64,000 nt of DNA from CAIMFV01 sp040757715 (GTDB lineage Bacteria; Pseudomonadota; Alphaproteobacteria; Caulobacterales; Caulobacteraceae). The stretch spans positions 124,001-188,000 of the forward strand of contig JBFLWS010000001.1 of the NCBI GenBank assembly GCA_040757715.1. Reading direction: 5' to 3'. The stretch's first letter is position 1. Each line of letters opens with the position of its first letter. The notes below the pieces were generated by a model that had not been told where the DNA came from, did no database searches, and saw nothing but the letters and a program-made list of their open reading frames with translations. Both the position numbers and the translations under genes were made by a program. Shown one piece after another: positions 1-8,097 of the stretch.

Positions 1-408
1 GCCTCCTGGCGCGACCACGGCGCCGTGGTGTTGGCGCCGCTGGACCGCGCCGCCGGCCTCGTCGATCTCATCGCCCCGGAGCATGTGGAGCTGGCCGTGG
101 CCGATCCGGAGGCGCTCAGCGGGCAAATCCGCCATGCCGGAGCCATCTTCCTCGGTCGCCTGACGCCCGAGGCCATCGGCGACTATGTGGCCGGCTCCAA
201 CCACGTGCTGCCCACCAGCCGGGCGGCGAGGTTCTCGTCCGGGCTCTCCATCTACGACTTCCTCAAGCGCAGCTCCATCGTGCGCTGCGACGCCGCCGCC
301 TTCGCCAAGCTCGGACCGCCCACGGTGGCGCTGGCCGAAGCCGAAGGTTTGCCGGCCCATGCCCGTTCCGCCGCCATCCGGCTCGAAACCGGCCACGGCG
401 TGTCATGA
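1..408 (+). CDS. hisD: Histidinol dehydrogenase, C-terminal part (5' end outside window)
   Basis: Only about the last 135 codons are present; the reading frame is open from base 1. HisD oxidises L-histidinol to L-histidine in two NAD-dependent steps, the last stage of histidine synthesis in the cytoplasm. The fragment carries the Glu-His pair of the active site (APEHVEL), the NHVLPT segment and a late His (LPAHARS) at family-conserved places. The stop codon overlaps the next start by four bases (ATGA at 405-408), which suggests translational coupling with the UPF0262 and phosphatase genes. The identity is secure; upstream regulation is not visible. Confidence 0.95.
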   Translation, partial: ASWRDHGAVVLAPLDRAAGLVDLIAPEHVELAVADPEALSGQIRHAGAIFLGRLTPEAIGDYVAGSNHVLPTSRAARFSSGLSIYDFLKRSSIVRCDAAAFAKLGPPTVALAEAEGLPAHARSAAIRLETGHGVS

Positions 409-884
409 CCCCATCGCCTCTCGACAAACTTCAGTCGGTGGAGATCGACGAGGCGTCCCTCGCCGCCGTGACCCGCGACGTGGAGCATGAGCGGCAGGTG
501 GCCATCTTCGATCTGCTGGAACAGAACTACTTCCACCCGGTGGAGGCTGGCGAAGGACCGTTCGACCTGCGCCTTTCCTTGGTGGAGGGGCGGCTCGCCT
601 TCGACATCCGTGGCCGGGACTTCGAGAAGCGCCACCTGCTGTCGCTGACGCCGTTCAAGACCATCATCCGCGACTATTTCATGATCTGCGAGAGCTATTA
701 CACGGCGATCCGCCAGGCCTCGCCCTCGCAGATCGAAGCCCTCGACATGGGCCGGCGGGGGCTGCACAACGATGGCTCGCGGCTGCTGCAGGAGCGCTTG
801 GCGGGCAAGGTCGAGACCGACCTCGACACCGCACGGCGGCTGTTCACCCTCATCTGCGCCCTGCATCGCCGGAACGCCGTATGA
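405..884 (+). CDS. UPF0262 family protein
   Basis: This 159-residue acidic, soluble protein matches the UPF0262 family, which is typical of alphaproteobacteria and often lies directly after hisD. No catalytic motif, signal peptide or membrane helix is visible. It overlaps hisD and the following phosphatase gene by four bases each (ATGA), so the three are probably cotranscribed and coupled. The function of the family is unknown to me; the fixed neighbourhood hints at a link with histidine synthesis or with the phosphatase, but that is only inference. Confidence 0.85.
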   Translation: MTPSPLDKLQSVEIDEASLAAVTRDVEHERQVAIFDLLEQNYFHPVEAGEGPFDLRLSLVEGRLAFDIRGRDFEKRHLLSLTPFKTIIRDYFMICESYYTAIRQASPSQIEALDMGRRGLHNDGSRLLQERLAGKVETDLDTARRLFTLICALHRRNAV

Positions 885-1351
885 GCCAGTCCGCCGCCAA
901 GCCGCAGACCGACTTGCCGGGGGCGGTGCTGTTCGCCTGCAATCTCAATTGCGTGCGCTCGCCCATGGCCGCGGCTTTGCTGCGCAAGCGCTTCGGCGAC
1001 CGCGTCTATGTGGACAGTTGCGGCATCGAAGCGGCGGACGGCGTCGATCCTTTTGTCGCCGCAGTGCTGGCCGAGCAGGGGCTCGACGTCACTCGCCACG
1101 CCCCGAAGAGTTTCGAGGCCCTGGACGACGGCTCGTTCGACCTTGTGGTCACCCTGACGCCGGAGGCGCATCGCCGAGCGGAAGCCCTGTCGGCGGGGCG
1201 CGCCACGGAGGTGGAGCGCTGGCGGGTGTCGGACCCGACCCTGGCCGAGGGTGGGCGCGAGCAGCGCCTGGCCGCCTATCGCGGACTCGCCAAGGAGATC
1301 GAGCGGCTCATCGACGCCCGTTTCGGCCAGCCATCGACGGCGGGCGCGTGA
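881..1351 (+). CDS. Low-molecular-weight protein-tyrosine-phosphatase-like protein
   Basis: The protein has 156 residues. The P-loop CX5R lies near the N-terminus (Cys20 to Arg26, CNLNCVRS), as in low-molecular-weight phosphotyrosine phosphatases and related arsenate reductases. A downstream Asp in VSDPT could serve as the general acid. Family members form a thiophosphate intermediate and release phosphate from phosphotyrosine or small substrates. The gene ends the hisD-UPF0262 cluster. Because this neighbourhood includes histidine synthesis, a small-molecule phosphatase role is possible, but the substrate cannot be read from sequence. Confidence 0.85.
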   Translation: MSQSAAKPQTDLPGAVLFACNLNCVRSPMAAALLRKRFGDRVYVDSCGIEAADGVDPFVAAVLAEQGLDVTRHAPKSFEALDDGSFDLVVTLTPEAHRRAEALSAGRATEVERWRVSDPTLAEGGREQRLAAYRGLAKEIERLIDARFGQPSTAGA

Positions 1352-1470
1352 TTTGGCAAACTATCAGCACCTTTCGGCCCGCGCGGGTGAGTCCCGGCAG
1401 CGGGCCTCATTCTTATGGACCAAATGGCGCGCTTGGCCCGCGTCGCTGAACGAAGAACGAGACAGCCTGC

Positions 1471-1689
1471 ATGGCGAAAGAAGAATTGCTGGAATTCCCG
1501 GGCACGGTGACCGAGCTCCTGCCCAACGCCACCTTTCGGGTGGAGCTGGAAAATAAGCACGAGATCATCGCCCACACCGCAGGCAAGATGCGCAAGAACC
1601 GCATCCGCGTGCTGGCCGGCGACAAGGTTCTCGTGGAAATGACGCCCTACGACCTGACCAAGGGCCGCATCACCTACCGCTTCAAGTAA
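1471..1689 (+). CDS. infA: Translation initiation factor IF-1
   Basis: The 72-residue product is the normal full length for bacterial IF-1, a single OB-fold that binds the 30S A site during initiation. Conserved segments include FPGTVTELLPNATFRV, GKMRKNRIR and DLTKGRITYRFK. The start ATG is preceded by a 119-base gap containing a 7-base inverted repeat (GGCCCGC at 1376-1382, GCGGGCC at 1400-1406) that could fold in the leader. The next gene begins one base after the stop codon, so infA and maf are probably cotranscribed. Confidence 0.97.
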   Translation: MAKEELLEFPGTVTELLPNATFRVELENKHEIIAHTAGKMRKNRIRVLAGDKVLVEMTPYDLTKGRITYRFK

Positions 1690-1690
1690 G

Positions 1691-2296
1691 TTGGGCGCCG
1701 GTTCGCCCAAGGCCCGGTCGCCGCTCGTTCTGGCCAGCGCCTCGCCGCGCCGCCTCGAACTGCTGGCGCGGATGGGGATCGTCCCCGATCAGGTCCTGCC
1801 TGCCGACATCGATGAGCGCGAGCAGCCGGGCGAAACCCCGCGCCGGCTCGCCCTGCGTCTCGCCTGCGAAAAGGCCAGGGCCGTGGCGCCGCGCGCGGAA
1901 GGCGGTTTCGTTCTCGCCGCCGATACGGTGGTGGCGGTGGGACGCCGCATTCTGCCCAAGGCCGAGACAGAGGCTGAAGCCCGCGCGTGCCTGGCGCTCC
2001 TGTCCGGCCGCGCGCACCGGGTGTTCACCGGGGTCGCCGCGATTGCACCCGACGGCCGCCTCGCCTCGCGCCTGGTGGAGACGCGGCTGACCTTCAAGCG
2101 CTTGTCGCCGGCGGAGCGCGACCACTACCTCGCCAGTGGCGAATGGCGCGGCAAGGCGGGCGGCTATGGAATTCAAGGTCGAGCGGCGGCTTTTGTCATC
2201 GATCAACATGGCTCCTACACCTCCGTCGTGGGCCTGCCGCTCTATGAGACCCTCTGCCTGCTGGAGGGACTGGGCTACCGTTCGCCGCCGCCATGA
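1691..2296 (+). CDS. maf: Maf family nucleotide pyrophosphatase
   Basis: This 201-residue protein has the Maf signature LASASPRRLELL near the N-terminus, AADTVV in the middle and the KAGGYGIQG segment. Maf proteins hydrolyse non-canonical or pyrimidine nucleoside triphosphates to monophosphates; the exact substrate (dTTP/UTP or modified nucleotides) is not decided here. The likely start is a TTG one base after the infA stop, since no in-frame ATG precedes the conserved motif. The end overlaps the RNase E/G-like gene by four bases (ATGA), so coupled translation is likely. Confidence 0.92.
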   Translation: MGAGSPKARSPLVLASASPRRLELLARMGIVPDQVLPADIDEREQPGETPRRLALRLACEKARAVAPRAEGGFVLAADTVVAVGRRILPKAETEAEARACLALLSGRAHRVFTGVAAIAPDGRLASRLVETRLTFKRLSPAERDHYLASGEWRGKAGGYGIQGRAAAFVIDQHGSYTSVVGLPLYETLCLLEGLGYRSPPP

Positions 2297-3300
2297 CCCG
2301 CGCCCTCTTCCTCGACGAGACGGGGATCGAGCGTCGAGGGGTCGTGACCCTGGACGGTCGCCCGGAGCGTCTATTGCTCGAACGCGCCGGCGAACCTGCA
2401 TCGCTGGAGGTTGGTCAGAGGCTGCAGGCGCGCCTTGTCCGCCGCGAGGCTGGGCTCGGCCTGACGTTTCTTGCCGGGATGGGCGACGAGCCTCTCGTCT
2501 GCCGCGAGCGCCTCGACGCCGCCGAGGGCGAAACGCTTTCCATGGCCGTGGTCGCCCCGCCGCGCCGAGACAAGGCGGCGGTGGTCCGGCCCGTGGCGGA
2601 TGCGGACGTCGCGGTGTTGTCGCTCGAGGCTCGCCTGGCTGCGTTTGCGCCGGGACTCGCGATAACGCGCGGCGCAGAGGCCCAGACAGTGGCTGACGAG
2701 GCCGAAGCCGAAGCGCTGGCGGTGGAGCATCCGCTGCCGGGCGGCGCGCGCCTCTTCATCGAGCCCACCCACGCGCTCATAGCGGTGGACGTGGACGTGG
2801 GCGGGGCAGGGGGCTTTGATCCCAAGCGCTCGGCTAGCCGGGTCAACCTCACCGCCATCAACGCCACAGCGCGGCTCCTGCGACTGAAAGGTTTGGGCGG
2901 GCTCGTGGCCATCGACCTCGCGGGCAAGGGCGGCGACGGCAAGGCGTTGCTTGAGGCCGCGCGTCGCGCCTTCGCCCCCGACGAGCCTGGCGTGTCCTTC
3001 GGGGCGCTTTCAAGGTTTGGCGTGCTGGAGTTGGCCCTGCCGTGGCGAACGACGCCCTTGGCCGAGCGCTTGTGCGAGGCGAGCGGAGCGCCCACCCCTC
3101 GCACATTGGCCTATCGGCTGATGCGGCTGATCGAACGGGAAGCCGGGCCGGGCGCGCGCGTGATCGCAAGGTGCGCGCCAGGGGTGGCGGACCTCGCCGT
3201 GGCGCTCGCGCCGCATCTGGCCCAGCGCATCGGCGCCCGATTCGGCATTGAGGCGGCGTCGGATTTCGCCAGGGACCAAATGGAGGTCTTCCGCCCATGA
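2293..3300 (+). CDS. Short ribonuclease E/G family protein
   Basis: The 335-residue product is much shorter than RNase G (about 490) or RNase E. The catalytic core is recognisable: ALIAVDVD supplies the first Asp (about residue 166), followed by the NLTAIN segment, and GLVAIDLAGKG supplies the second Asp (about 208), matching the metal-binding pair of RNase E. The N-terminal region is only a reduced S1-like stretch, and the CPxC zinc-link motif that joins subunits of RNase E is absent. It may be a single-strand-specific endonuclease of reduced oligomeric state; activity is inferred. It sits between maf and yacG with 4-base overlaps on both sides. Confidence 0.85.
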   Translation: MTRALFLDETGIERRGVVTLDGRPERLLLERAGEPASLEVGQRLQARLVRREAGLGLTFLAGMGDEPLVCRERLDAAEGETLSMAVVAPPRRDKAAVVRPVADADVAVLSLEARLAAFAPGLAITRGAEAQTVADEAEAEALAVEHPLPGGARLFIEPTHALIAVDVDVGGAGGFDPKRSASRVNLTAINATARLLRLKGLGGLVAIDLAGKGGDGKALLEAARRAFAPDEPGVSFGALSRFGVLELALPWRTTPLAERLCEASGAPTPRTLAYRLMRLIEREAGPGARVIARCAPGVADLAVALAPHLAQRIGARFGIEAASDFARDQMEVFRP

Positions 3301-3479
3301 CCGTTGCCGCCCGATCCGCCTGCCCCATCTGCGGCAAGCCGCCGGTGGAGGCCTATCGTCCGTTCTGCTCCAAGCGCTGCGCCGACGTGGACCTGCAGCG
3401 CTGGTTCGCCGGCAGCTATCGTCTCGACGGCGGCGCACCCGGCGAAGCTGAACCTTCGGATGATCCGCCAGAAGATTGA
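3297..3479 (+). CDS. yacG: DNA gyrase inhibitor YacG (zinc-binding)
   Basis: The 60-residue protein contains the four-cysteine zinc site of YacG: CPICGK near the N-terminus and FCSKRCADVDL about 20 residues later, followed by the family's DLQRWFAGSYRL segment. In Escherichia coli YacG binds GyrB and blocks its ATPase and DNA binding; by homology this protein should act similarly. It overlaps the upstream RNase-like gene by ATGA and ends the infA-maf-RNase-yacG cluster, shortly before tRNA-Phe. Confidence 0.93.
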   Translation: MTVAARSACPICGKPPVEAYRPFCSKRCADVDLQRWFAGSYRLDGGAPGEAEPSDDPPED

Positions 3480-3542
3480 ATTCTGAGGCTGGACAGGCGC
3501 GCAGGCCTTGGCCTATAGACCTCGCCTTCCCGCGAGGCGGGC

Positions 3543-3618
3543 GCCTGGGTAGCTCAGTCGGTAGAGCAGCGGATTGAAAATCCGCGTGTCGGTGGTTCGA
3601 TTCCGCCCCCAGGCACCA
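3543..3618 (+). tRNA. tRNA-Phe (GAA), CCA encoded
   Basis: A 76-base cloverleaf is visible. The acceptor stem GCCTGGG (3543-3549) pairs with CCCAGGC (3608-3614), followed by discriminator A and an encoded CCA. The D arm carries AGCTCAGTCGGTAGAGC, the anticodon loop reads TTGAAAA with anticodon GAA, and the T arm carries GGTTCGATTCC. It follows yacG by 63 bases and precedes a long non-coding stretch. Confidence 0.97.
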
Positions 3619-4286
3619 CCCGTCTCCCCGTGGCGGCGCTACCGGCCGCTCGGGCGCGGGTGCTCCCTCAATTCGCCAGCTCCATCGCTGAATTTGCTTT
3701 AGGCCAATGCGCGCTCTGCGCTGGCGCGGATATTTTCGAAAATTTTTTCCACCGAGGGTGCGGACCGTTGGGCGCCATAGGCCGCGCAATCTATTTTGCG
3801 CCTGAACAATGCGAAATTCGTGCATTTGCGCGTCTAACAATCTGCGGCGCCCAGTTCGAATGCGATCGCATTCACATTTTTTAGGCGATGGGCTGAGAAG
3901 CCGTCAAAAGTCCAACATTGGCGCCGAAGCGACACGAATTCGCGATTCGTCAAGCAGATTCACTTTATGGCATGAGTTTTGCGGCGGACGCTGTTCCTCC
4001 CGTCGAATCCCCTTGACGCACAAGGGAGTGATTGCGAAAGGATCAAGGACCGCAAATCTGTGATTGCGGTAAGACTTTCGTCGTCAGTTGCGACGATGGT
4101 CGCCAAAGCGACGGCTGAGCCGAAACTTCGACCACCCGGTGGATGGGGCGATCAGACGGCCGCAGCGATAGCACCCGACGCACGGTGTAAACCTTGCGTT
4201 GGGCAACTTGTGATTAGGGTGTTGACGCTTTCGCGTGACGACCCTCGGGCCTAAACGTGCTAGACCAACCAGGAACTGGCGAAAAG
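3619..4286 (+). other. Long intergenic region upstream of exbB
   Basis: This is the only gene-free stretch longer than 300 bases. It is richer in A/T than its flanks up to about 4080 and has no frame with convincing protein features. It holds a perfect palindrome ATTTTCGAAAAT (3732-3743), an inverted repeat CCGCAAATC/GATTGCGG with one bulged base (4050-4069), a hairpin TCGTCG/CGACGA with a 7-base loop (4078-4096), and several GANTC sites (for example 4005-4009). TTGACG at 4013 and 4222 could be -35 elements, but no well-spaced -10 was found. It probably carries the exbB promoter and perhaps a small RNA. Confidence 0.5.
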
Positions 4287-5168
<882 letters not shown>

Positions 5169-5173
5169 TAGCG

Positions 5174-5617
5174 ATGGCGGCCAAATTATCAGGCCCCGGA
5201 AGCGGATCGAAGTACGTCGTTGACGCAAACCACGAGATCAACGTCACCCCCTTCGTGGACGTGATGCTGGTGCTCCTGATCATCTTCATGGTGGCGGCCC
5301 CGCTCGCCAGCGTGTCGATCAAAGTGGACTTGCCGCCGGCCTCCGCGCCGCCGTCGACGACGCCGCCGAAACCGGTCTACATCTCCATCAAGAAGGATGG
5401 TCGGGTGTATATCGGCGACTTCGCCAGCTCGCCCGATACCTTGGGCGAGGACCTGAAGAAGCTCATCGGCAGACGCGATCCGACCAAGGAGCGCATCTAT
5501 ATTCGCGGCGACAAGGACATGGAGTACCGCTCCTTCCTGATCGTCATGAACAAACTCCAGGATAGCGGCTTCTACAGCGTGGCCCTGGTGGGTGAAGACA
5601 AGAGCGGCGTGAGTTAG
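5174..5617 (+). CDS. exbD: ExbD/TolR-family biopolymer transport protein
   Basis: This 147-residue protein has a short cytoplasmic N-terminus, one membrane helix (about 29-46) with the conserved INVTPFVDVMLVLL motif whose Asp conducts protons, and a periplasmic domain containing IYIRGDKDMEYR. It works with ExbB to couple proton flow to TonB. A purine-rich site (AAGGGGGCG) precedes the ATG. The gene sits 5 bases after exbB and 14 before tonB, so the three form one operon. TolR is an alternative by sequence, but the adjacent tonB argues for ExbD. Confidence 0.93.
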   Translation: MAAKLSGPGSGSKYVVDANHEINVTPFVDVMLVLLIIFMVAAPLASVSIKVDLPPASAPPSTTPPKPVYISIKKDGRVYIGDFASSPDTLGEDLKKLIGRRDPTKERIYIRGDKDMEYRSFLIVMNKLQDSGFYSVALVGEDKSGVS

Positions 5618-5631
5618 GGGCGCGAGGGACC

Positions 5632-6324
5632 ATGGTCGAACATACCTCCGAACGCCACTACGATCCGCTGATCGACACCCCGCCGGCCAAGGCGAACAAG
5701 GGCAGGATCGTGATCCTGACCTTGGTGGGTCTCTTGCACGTCGCTCTGATCTATTGGCTCTACAAGACCAAGATCGAGACCGAGTTTAAGACCTACTCGG
5801 ACACAGCGGTGAAGGTGGACCTCGTGAAGCCGCCGCCGCCCCCGCCGCCGCCCGAGCCGGACAAGGCGCCGCCGCCGCCGCCGCCGCAGCAGACCATCCA
5901 ACCGCGTCCGCCGGTGGATGTGCCCAACGCGCCGCCGCCGCCGATCACCTTGGACGTCAAGCCGGTTGAAAAGCCGCAGAAGGTCGAGGGTCCGCCGTCG
6001 CTGCCGCCGGCTCCGCCCGCGCCGCACGTCATCTCTTCCCCGAAGTGGGAGCGGGTGCCGAACGGCGACGACTTCGCCAACGAGTACCCCGAGCGGGCGC
6101 TCCGTCTGGAGAAGGAAGGTCAAGCGACCATCAAGTGTTCCGTGCGGGCCAATGGCCAGCTGGTGAACTGCTCGGTGGTTTCGGAATCGCCGGAAGGCTA
6201 CGAGTTCGGCGCCAAGTCGCTGAAGATCTCGCGGAACTTCCGGATGAGGCCGGGCCAGGACGATGGCAAGCCCATCGACGGCGCTGACGTGCGCTTCACC
6301 ATCAAGTGGCAGCTGCCGCGCTAA
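5632..6324 (+). CDS. tonB: TonB energy-transducing protein
   Basis: The 230-residue protein has a cytoplasmic N-terminus, one membrane helix (about 25-44), a long proline-rich spacer (about 65-135, with runs of up to eight prolines), and a C-terminal TonB domain (about 140-230) with YPERALRLEKEGQATIKC and the later NFRMRPGQ segment. TonB spans the periplasm and opens outer-membrane receptors for iron complexes, cobalamin or sugars. It is the last gene of exbB-exbD-tonB and is followed by a strong intrinsic terminator. No Fur-type box was recognised upstream of the operon. Confidence 0.93.
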   Translation: MVEHTSERHYDPLIDTPPAKANKGRIVILTLVGLLHVALIYWLYKTKIETEFKTYSDTAVKVDLVKPPPPPPPPEPDKAPPPPPPQQTIQPRPPVDVPNAPPPPITLDVKPVEKPQKVEGPPSLPPAPPAPHVISSPKWERVPNGDDFANEYPERALRLEKEGQATIKCSVRANGQLVNCSVVSESPEGYEFGAKSLKISRNFRMRPGQDDGKPIDGADVRFTIKWQLPR

Positions 6325-6350
6325 GCGACGGAACCCACAGAGTAAATTCA

Positions 6351-6380
6351 GGCCGCTCCAGTTTCTGGGGCGGCCTTTTT
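6351..6380 (+). terminator. Rho-independent terminator after tonB
   Basis: The stem GGCCGCTCCAG (6351-6361) pairs with CTGGGGCGGCC (6365-6375) across a TTT loop, with one G-T wobble in eleven pairs. A run of five T follows directly, then C and three more T. It lies 27 bases after the tonB stop codon. Confidence 0.9.
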
Positions 6381-6464
6381 CTTTGCCCGCGAAAGGGGGC
6401 GGAATGGGGTGAAACGCTTGATTGCGCGCCCCGGCCTCTATAGAAGGACCGTTCTCGCGCAAGC

Positions 6465-6541
6465 GCCGCCTTAGCTCAGTTGGTTAGAGCGCCAGATTGT
6501 GGCTCTGGAGGTCCCCCGTTCGAACCGGGGAGGCGGTACCA
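6465..6541 (+). tRNA. tRNA-His (GTG), lacking G-1, with A73
   Basis: A 77-base cloverleaf is visible. GCCGCCT (6465-6471) pairs with AGGCGGT (6531-6537), so the first pair is G1-U72. Discriminator A73 (6538) and an encoded CCA follow. The anticodon stem CCAGA/TCTGG encloses TTGTGGC with anticodon GTG. The base before G1 is C, so the G-1 that marks most bacterial tRNA-His is not encoded, and the usual C73 is replaced by A. This is the altered identity known from many alphaproteobacteria, which use a divergent histidyl-tRNA synthetase. Confidence 0.96.
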
Positions 6542-6718
6542 TCGCAAGCGCTTGAGACCATTCGTCCGATCGATGTCACAATCCATAACAAGCGTCGCAG
6601 CTCCGCGCCGCGAGCTTGGCGTCGACTCTCGACGATATTGCGATACTCCAAGGCGGTGCGCGACTTTGCAGGTTAAGCGGCTCTTCGATGTTCGAGGACG
6701 CTCGAGGGAGATGGCCGA

Positions 6719-7888
6719 TTGCAGCTCGAATGCGATATCGCCGCACTTGATCCCCTGACTCAGCGCTTGTTGCAGGCGGCGAGCGCGTACGAGTCGCCCT
6801 CCCTCCTCATCAACCTCGCCGTGGTCGAGGCCAAGTACCGGGCCCTGCGCGACGCCTTGCCGGAGGCTGCGATCTTCTATGCGGTGAAGGCCAATCCGCA
6901 TCCCCGCCTGGTCGAGCGCCTGCACAGGCTGGGCTGCGCCTTTGACATCGCCAGCCCTGGCGAGCTTGAACTGTGCCGCTCCATCGCCGGCCCAGGCGCT
7001 CGCTTGTCCTATGGCAATCCGATCAAGAAGGCCGCTCATATCGCTGAAGCGGCCGCGTCGGGAGTGGACATATTCTCCGTCGACAGCCGTCAGGAGCTGC
7101 TGAAAGTCGCCGCCGCGGCGCCGGGCGCGGAGGTGACCTGCCGGCTCGCCGTCTCGGGGACGGGAGCGGAATGGCCGCTGACCCATAAGTTCGGCTGCTC
7201 GGCCGATATGGCTGTGGCGTTGCTTTGCGAGGCGCCAGGCCTTGGCCTTAGGCCCCTGGGCGTCTCGTTCCACGTGGGCTCCCAGCAGACTGATCCGCGC
7301 GCCTACGCCCACGCCGTCGGCCACGCTGCGCAGGTGTTCAAGGCGGCGGCGAAGAGGGGCGTGGAGCTGGAAGTGGTCAATCTCGGCGGCGGCTTGCCGG
7401 CTGCTTACAGCCACGCCACGCCGCCGCTCGGCGCCTATGCGGACGCCATTCGCCAGGCCCTCCGACAAGCCTTCGGCGCCAACCTGCCGCGGCTGTTCAT
7501 CGAGCCGGGGCGCTATCTGTCGGCCGACGCCGGGCTGATGATCACCGAGGTCGTGCTGAGTTGCGAGCGCCCGCACGAGCGGGTGGCGCGGTTTGTCTAC
7601 CTGGACGCCGGGGTCTGGGCGGGCCTTGATGAGTGCATGGGCGAGCGGATCAAGTACCGCGCCTTCATCGCCGACGCCAGCGCACGCGTCCTTGCGCCTG
7701 CCGTGTTGGCTGGCCCCACCTGCGACAGCGCCGACATTATCTATCGCCACGAAGTGATGCTGCCGGCCGACCTCGCGCCGGGAGAGCGTGTGCTGCTCTT
7801 GTCCGCCGGCGCCTATACCTGGCCTTGCTCCACAGTGGGCTTCAATGGCTTTCCACCGCTCGCCGTGCAGGTCTTGGAGGATGGCTAG
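6719..7888 (+). CDS. Type III PLP-dependent ornithine/lysine decarboxylase-like enzyme
   Basis: The 389-residue protein matches the eukaryotic-type (alanine racemase fold) decarboxylases. It shows the PLP-lysine segment FYAVKANP (about residue 60), FHVGSQ, the glycine loop NLGGGLP, the EPGRYL motif and, near the C-terminus, GPTCDSAD, which contributes the active-site Cys from the partner subunit. The likely reaction is L-ornithine to putrescine; lysine or diaminopimelate remain possible. The TTG start at 6719 is chosen because GGGAG lies nine bases upstream and no in-frame ATG precedes the conserved core. It stands alone between tRNA-His and the convergent tRNA-Ser. Confidence 0.88.
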   Translation: MQLECDIAALDPLTQRLLQAASAYESPSLLINLAVVEAKYRALRDALPEAAIFYAVKANPHPRLVERLHRLGCAFDIASPGELELCRSIAGPGARLSYGNPIKKAAHIAEAAASGVDIFSVDSRQELLKVAAAAPGAEVTCRLAVSGTGAEWPLTHKFGCSADMAVALLCEAPGLGLRPLGVSFHVGSQQTDPRAYAHAVGHAAQVFKAAAKRGVELEVVNLGGGLPAAYSHATPPLGAYADAIRQALRQAFGANLPRLFIEPGRYLSADAGLMITEVVLSCERPHERVARFVYLDAGVWAGLDECMGERIKYRAFIADASARVLAPAVLAGPTCDSADIIYRHEVMLPADLAPGERVLLLSAGAYTWPCSTVGFNGFPPLAVQVLEDG

Positions 7889-7897
7889 GACGCCGCG

Positions 7898-7988
7898 TGG
7901 CGGTGACGCAGGGATTCGAACCCTGGATACCCTTTGGAGGTATGACGATTTAGCAAACCGTTGCCTTCAGCCACTCGGCCACGTCACC
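7898..7988 (-). tRNA. tRNA-Ser (GCT), CCA encoded
   Basis: On the minus strand the acceptor GGTGACG (7988-7982) pairs with CGTCACC (7908-7902), followed by discriminator G and CCA. The 91-base length includes a long variable arm (CATACCTCCAAAGGGTAT), as expected for serine. The anticodon loop is TTGCTAA with anticodon GCT. The gene converges on the decarboxylase gene, ending ten bases from its stop. No integrase or duplicated 3' end was seen nearby. Confidence 0.96.
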
Positions 7989-8097
7989 ATCGCGGGCAGG
8001 GGCGAAGCGCGAGGCGAAGCACCCTGAAGCCCGTACTTAGCCAAATCGTCAGCGCGGGGCAATCGGGCGATTGCAGTTCAATGCGGTTCAATGCAGC

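Noticed and set aside
4259..4266. GCTAGACC as the exbB -10 element
   Set aside because: It matches seven of eight consensus bases but would start transcription at or after the ribosome site, and no -35 is at the right distance.
4257..4286. GTG 4257 as the start of exbB
   Set aside because: It would place ten extra residues before a normal signal peptide and lacks a ribosome site; ATG 4287 fits better.
7898..7988. tRNA-Ser as an integration site for a mobile element
   Set aside because: No integrase, no repeated tRNA 3' end and no change in composition next to it.
8059..8074. Inverted repeat GCAATCG/CGATTGC after the symporter gene as a terminator
   Set aside because: The two-base centre makes a poor RNA loop and there is no T run on the minus strand.
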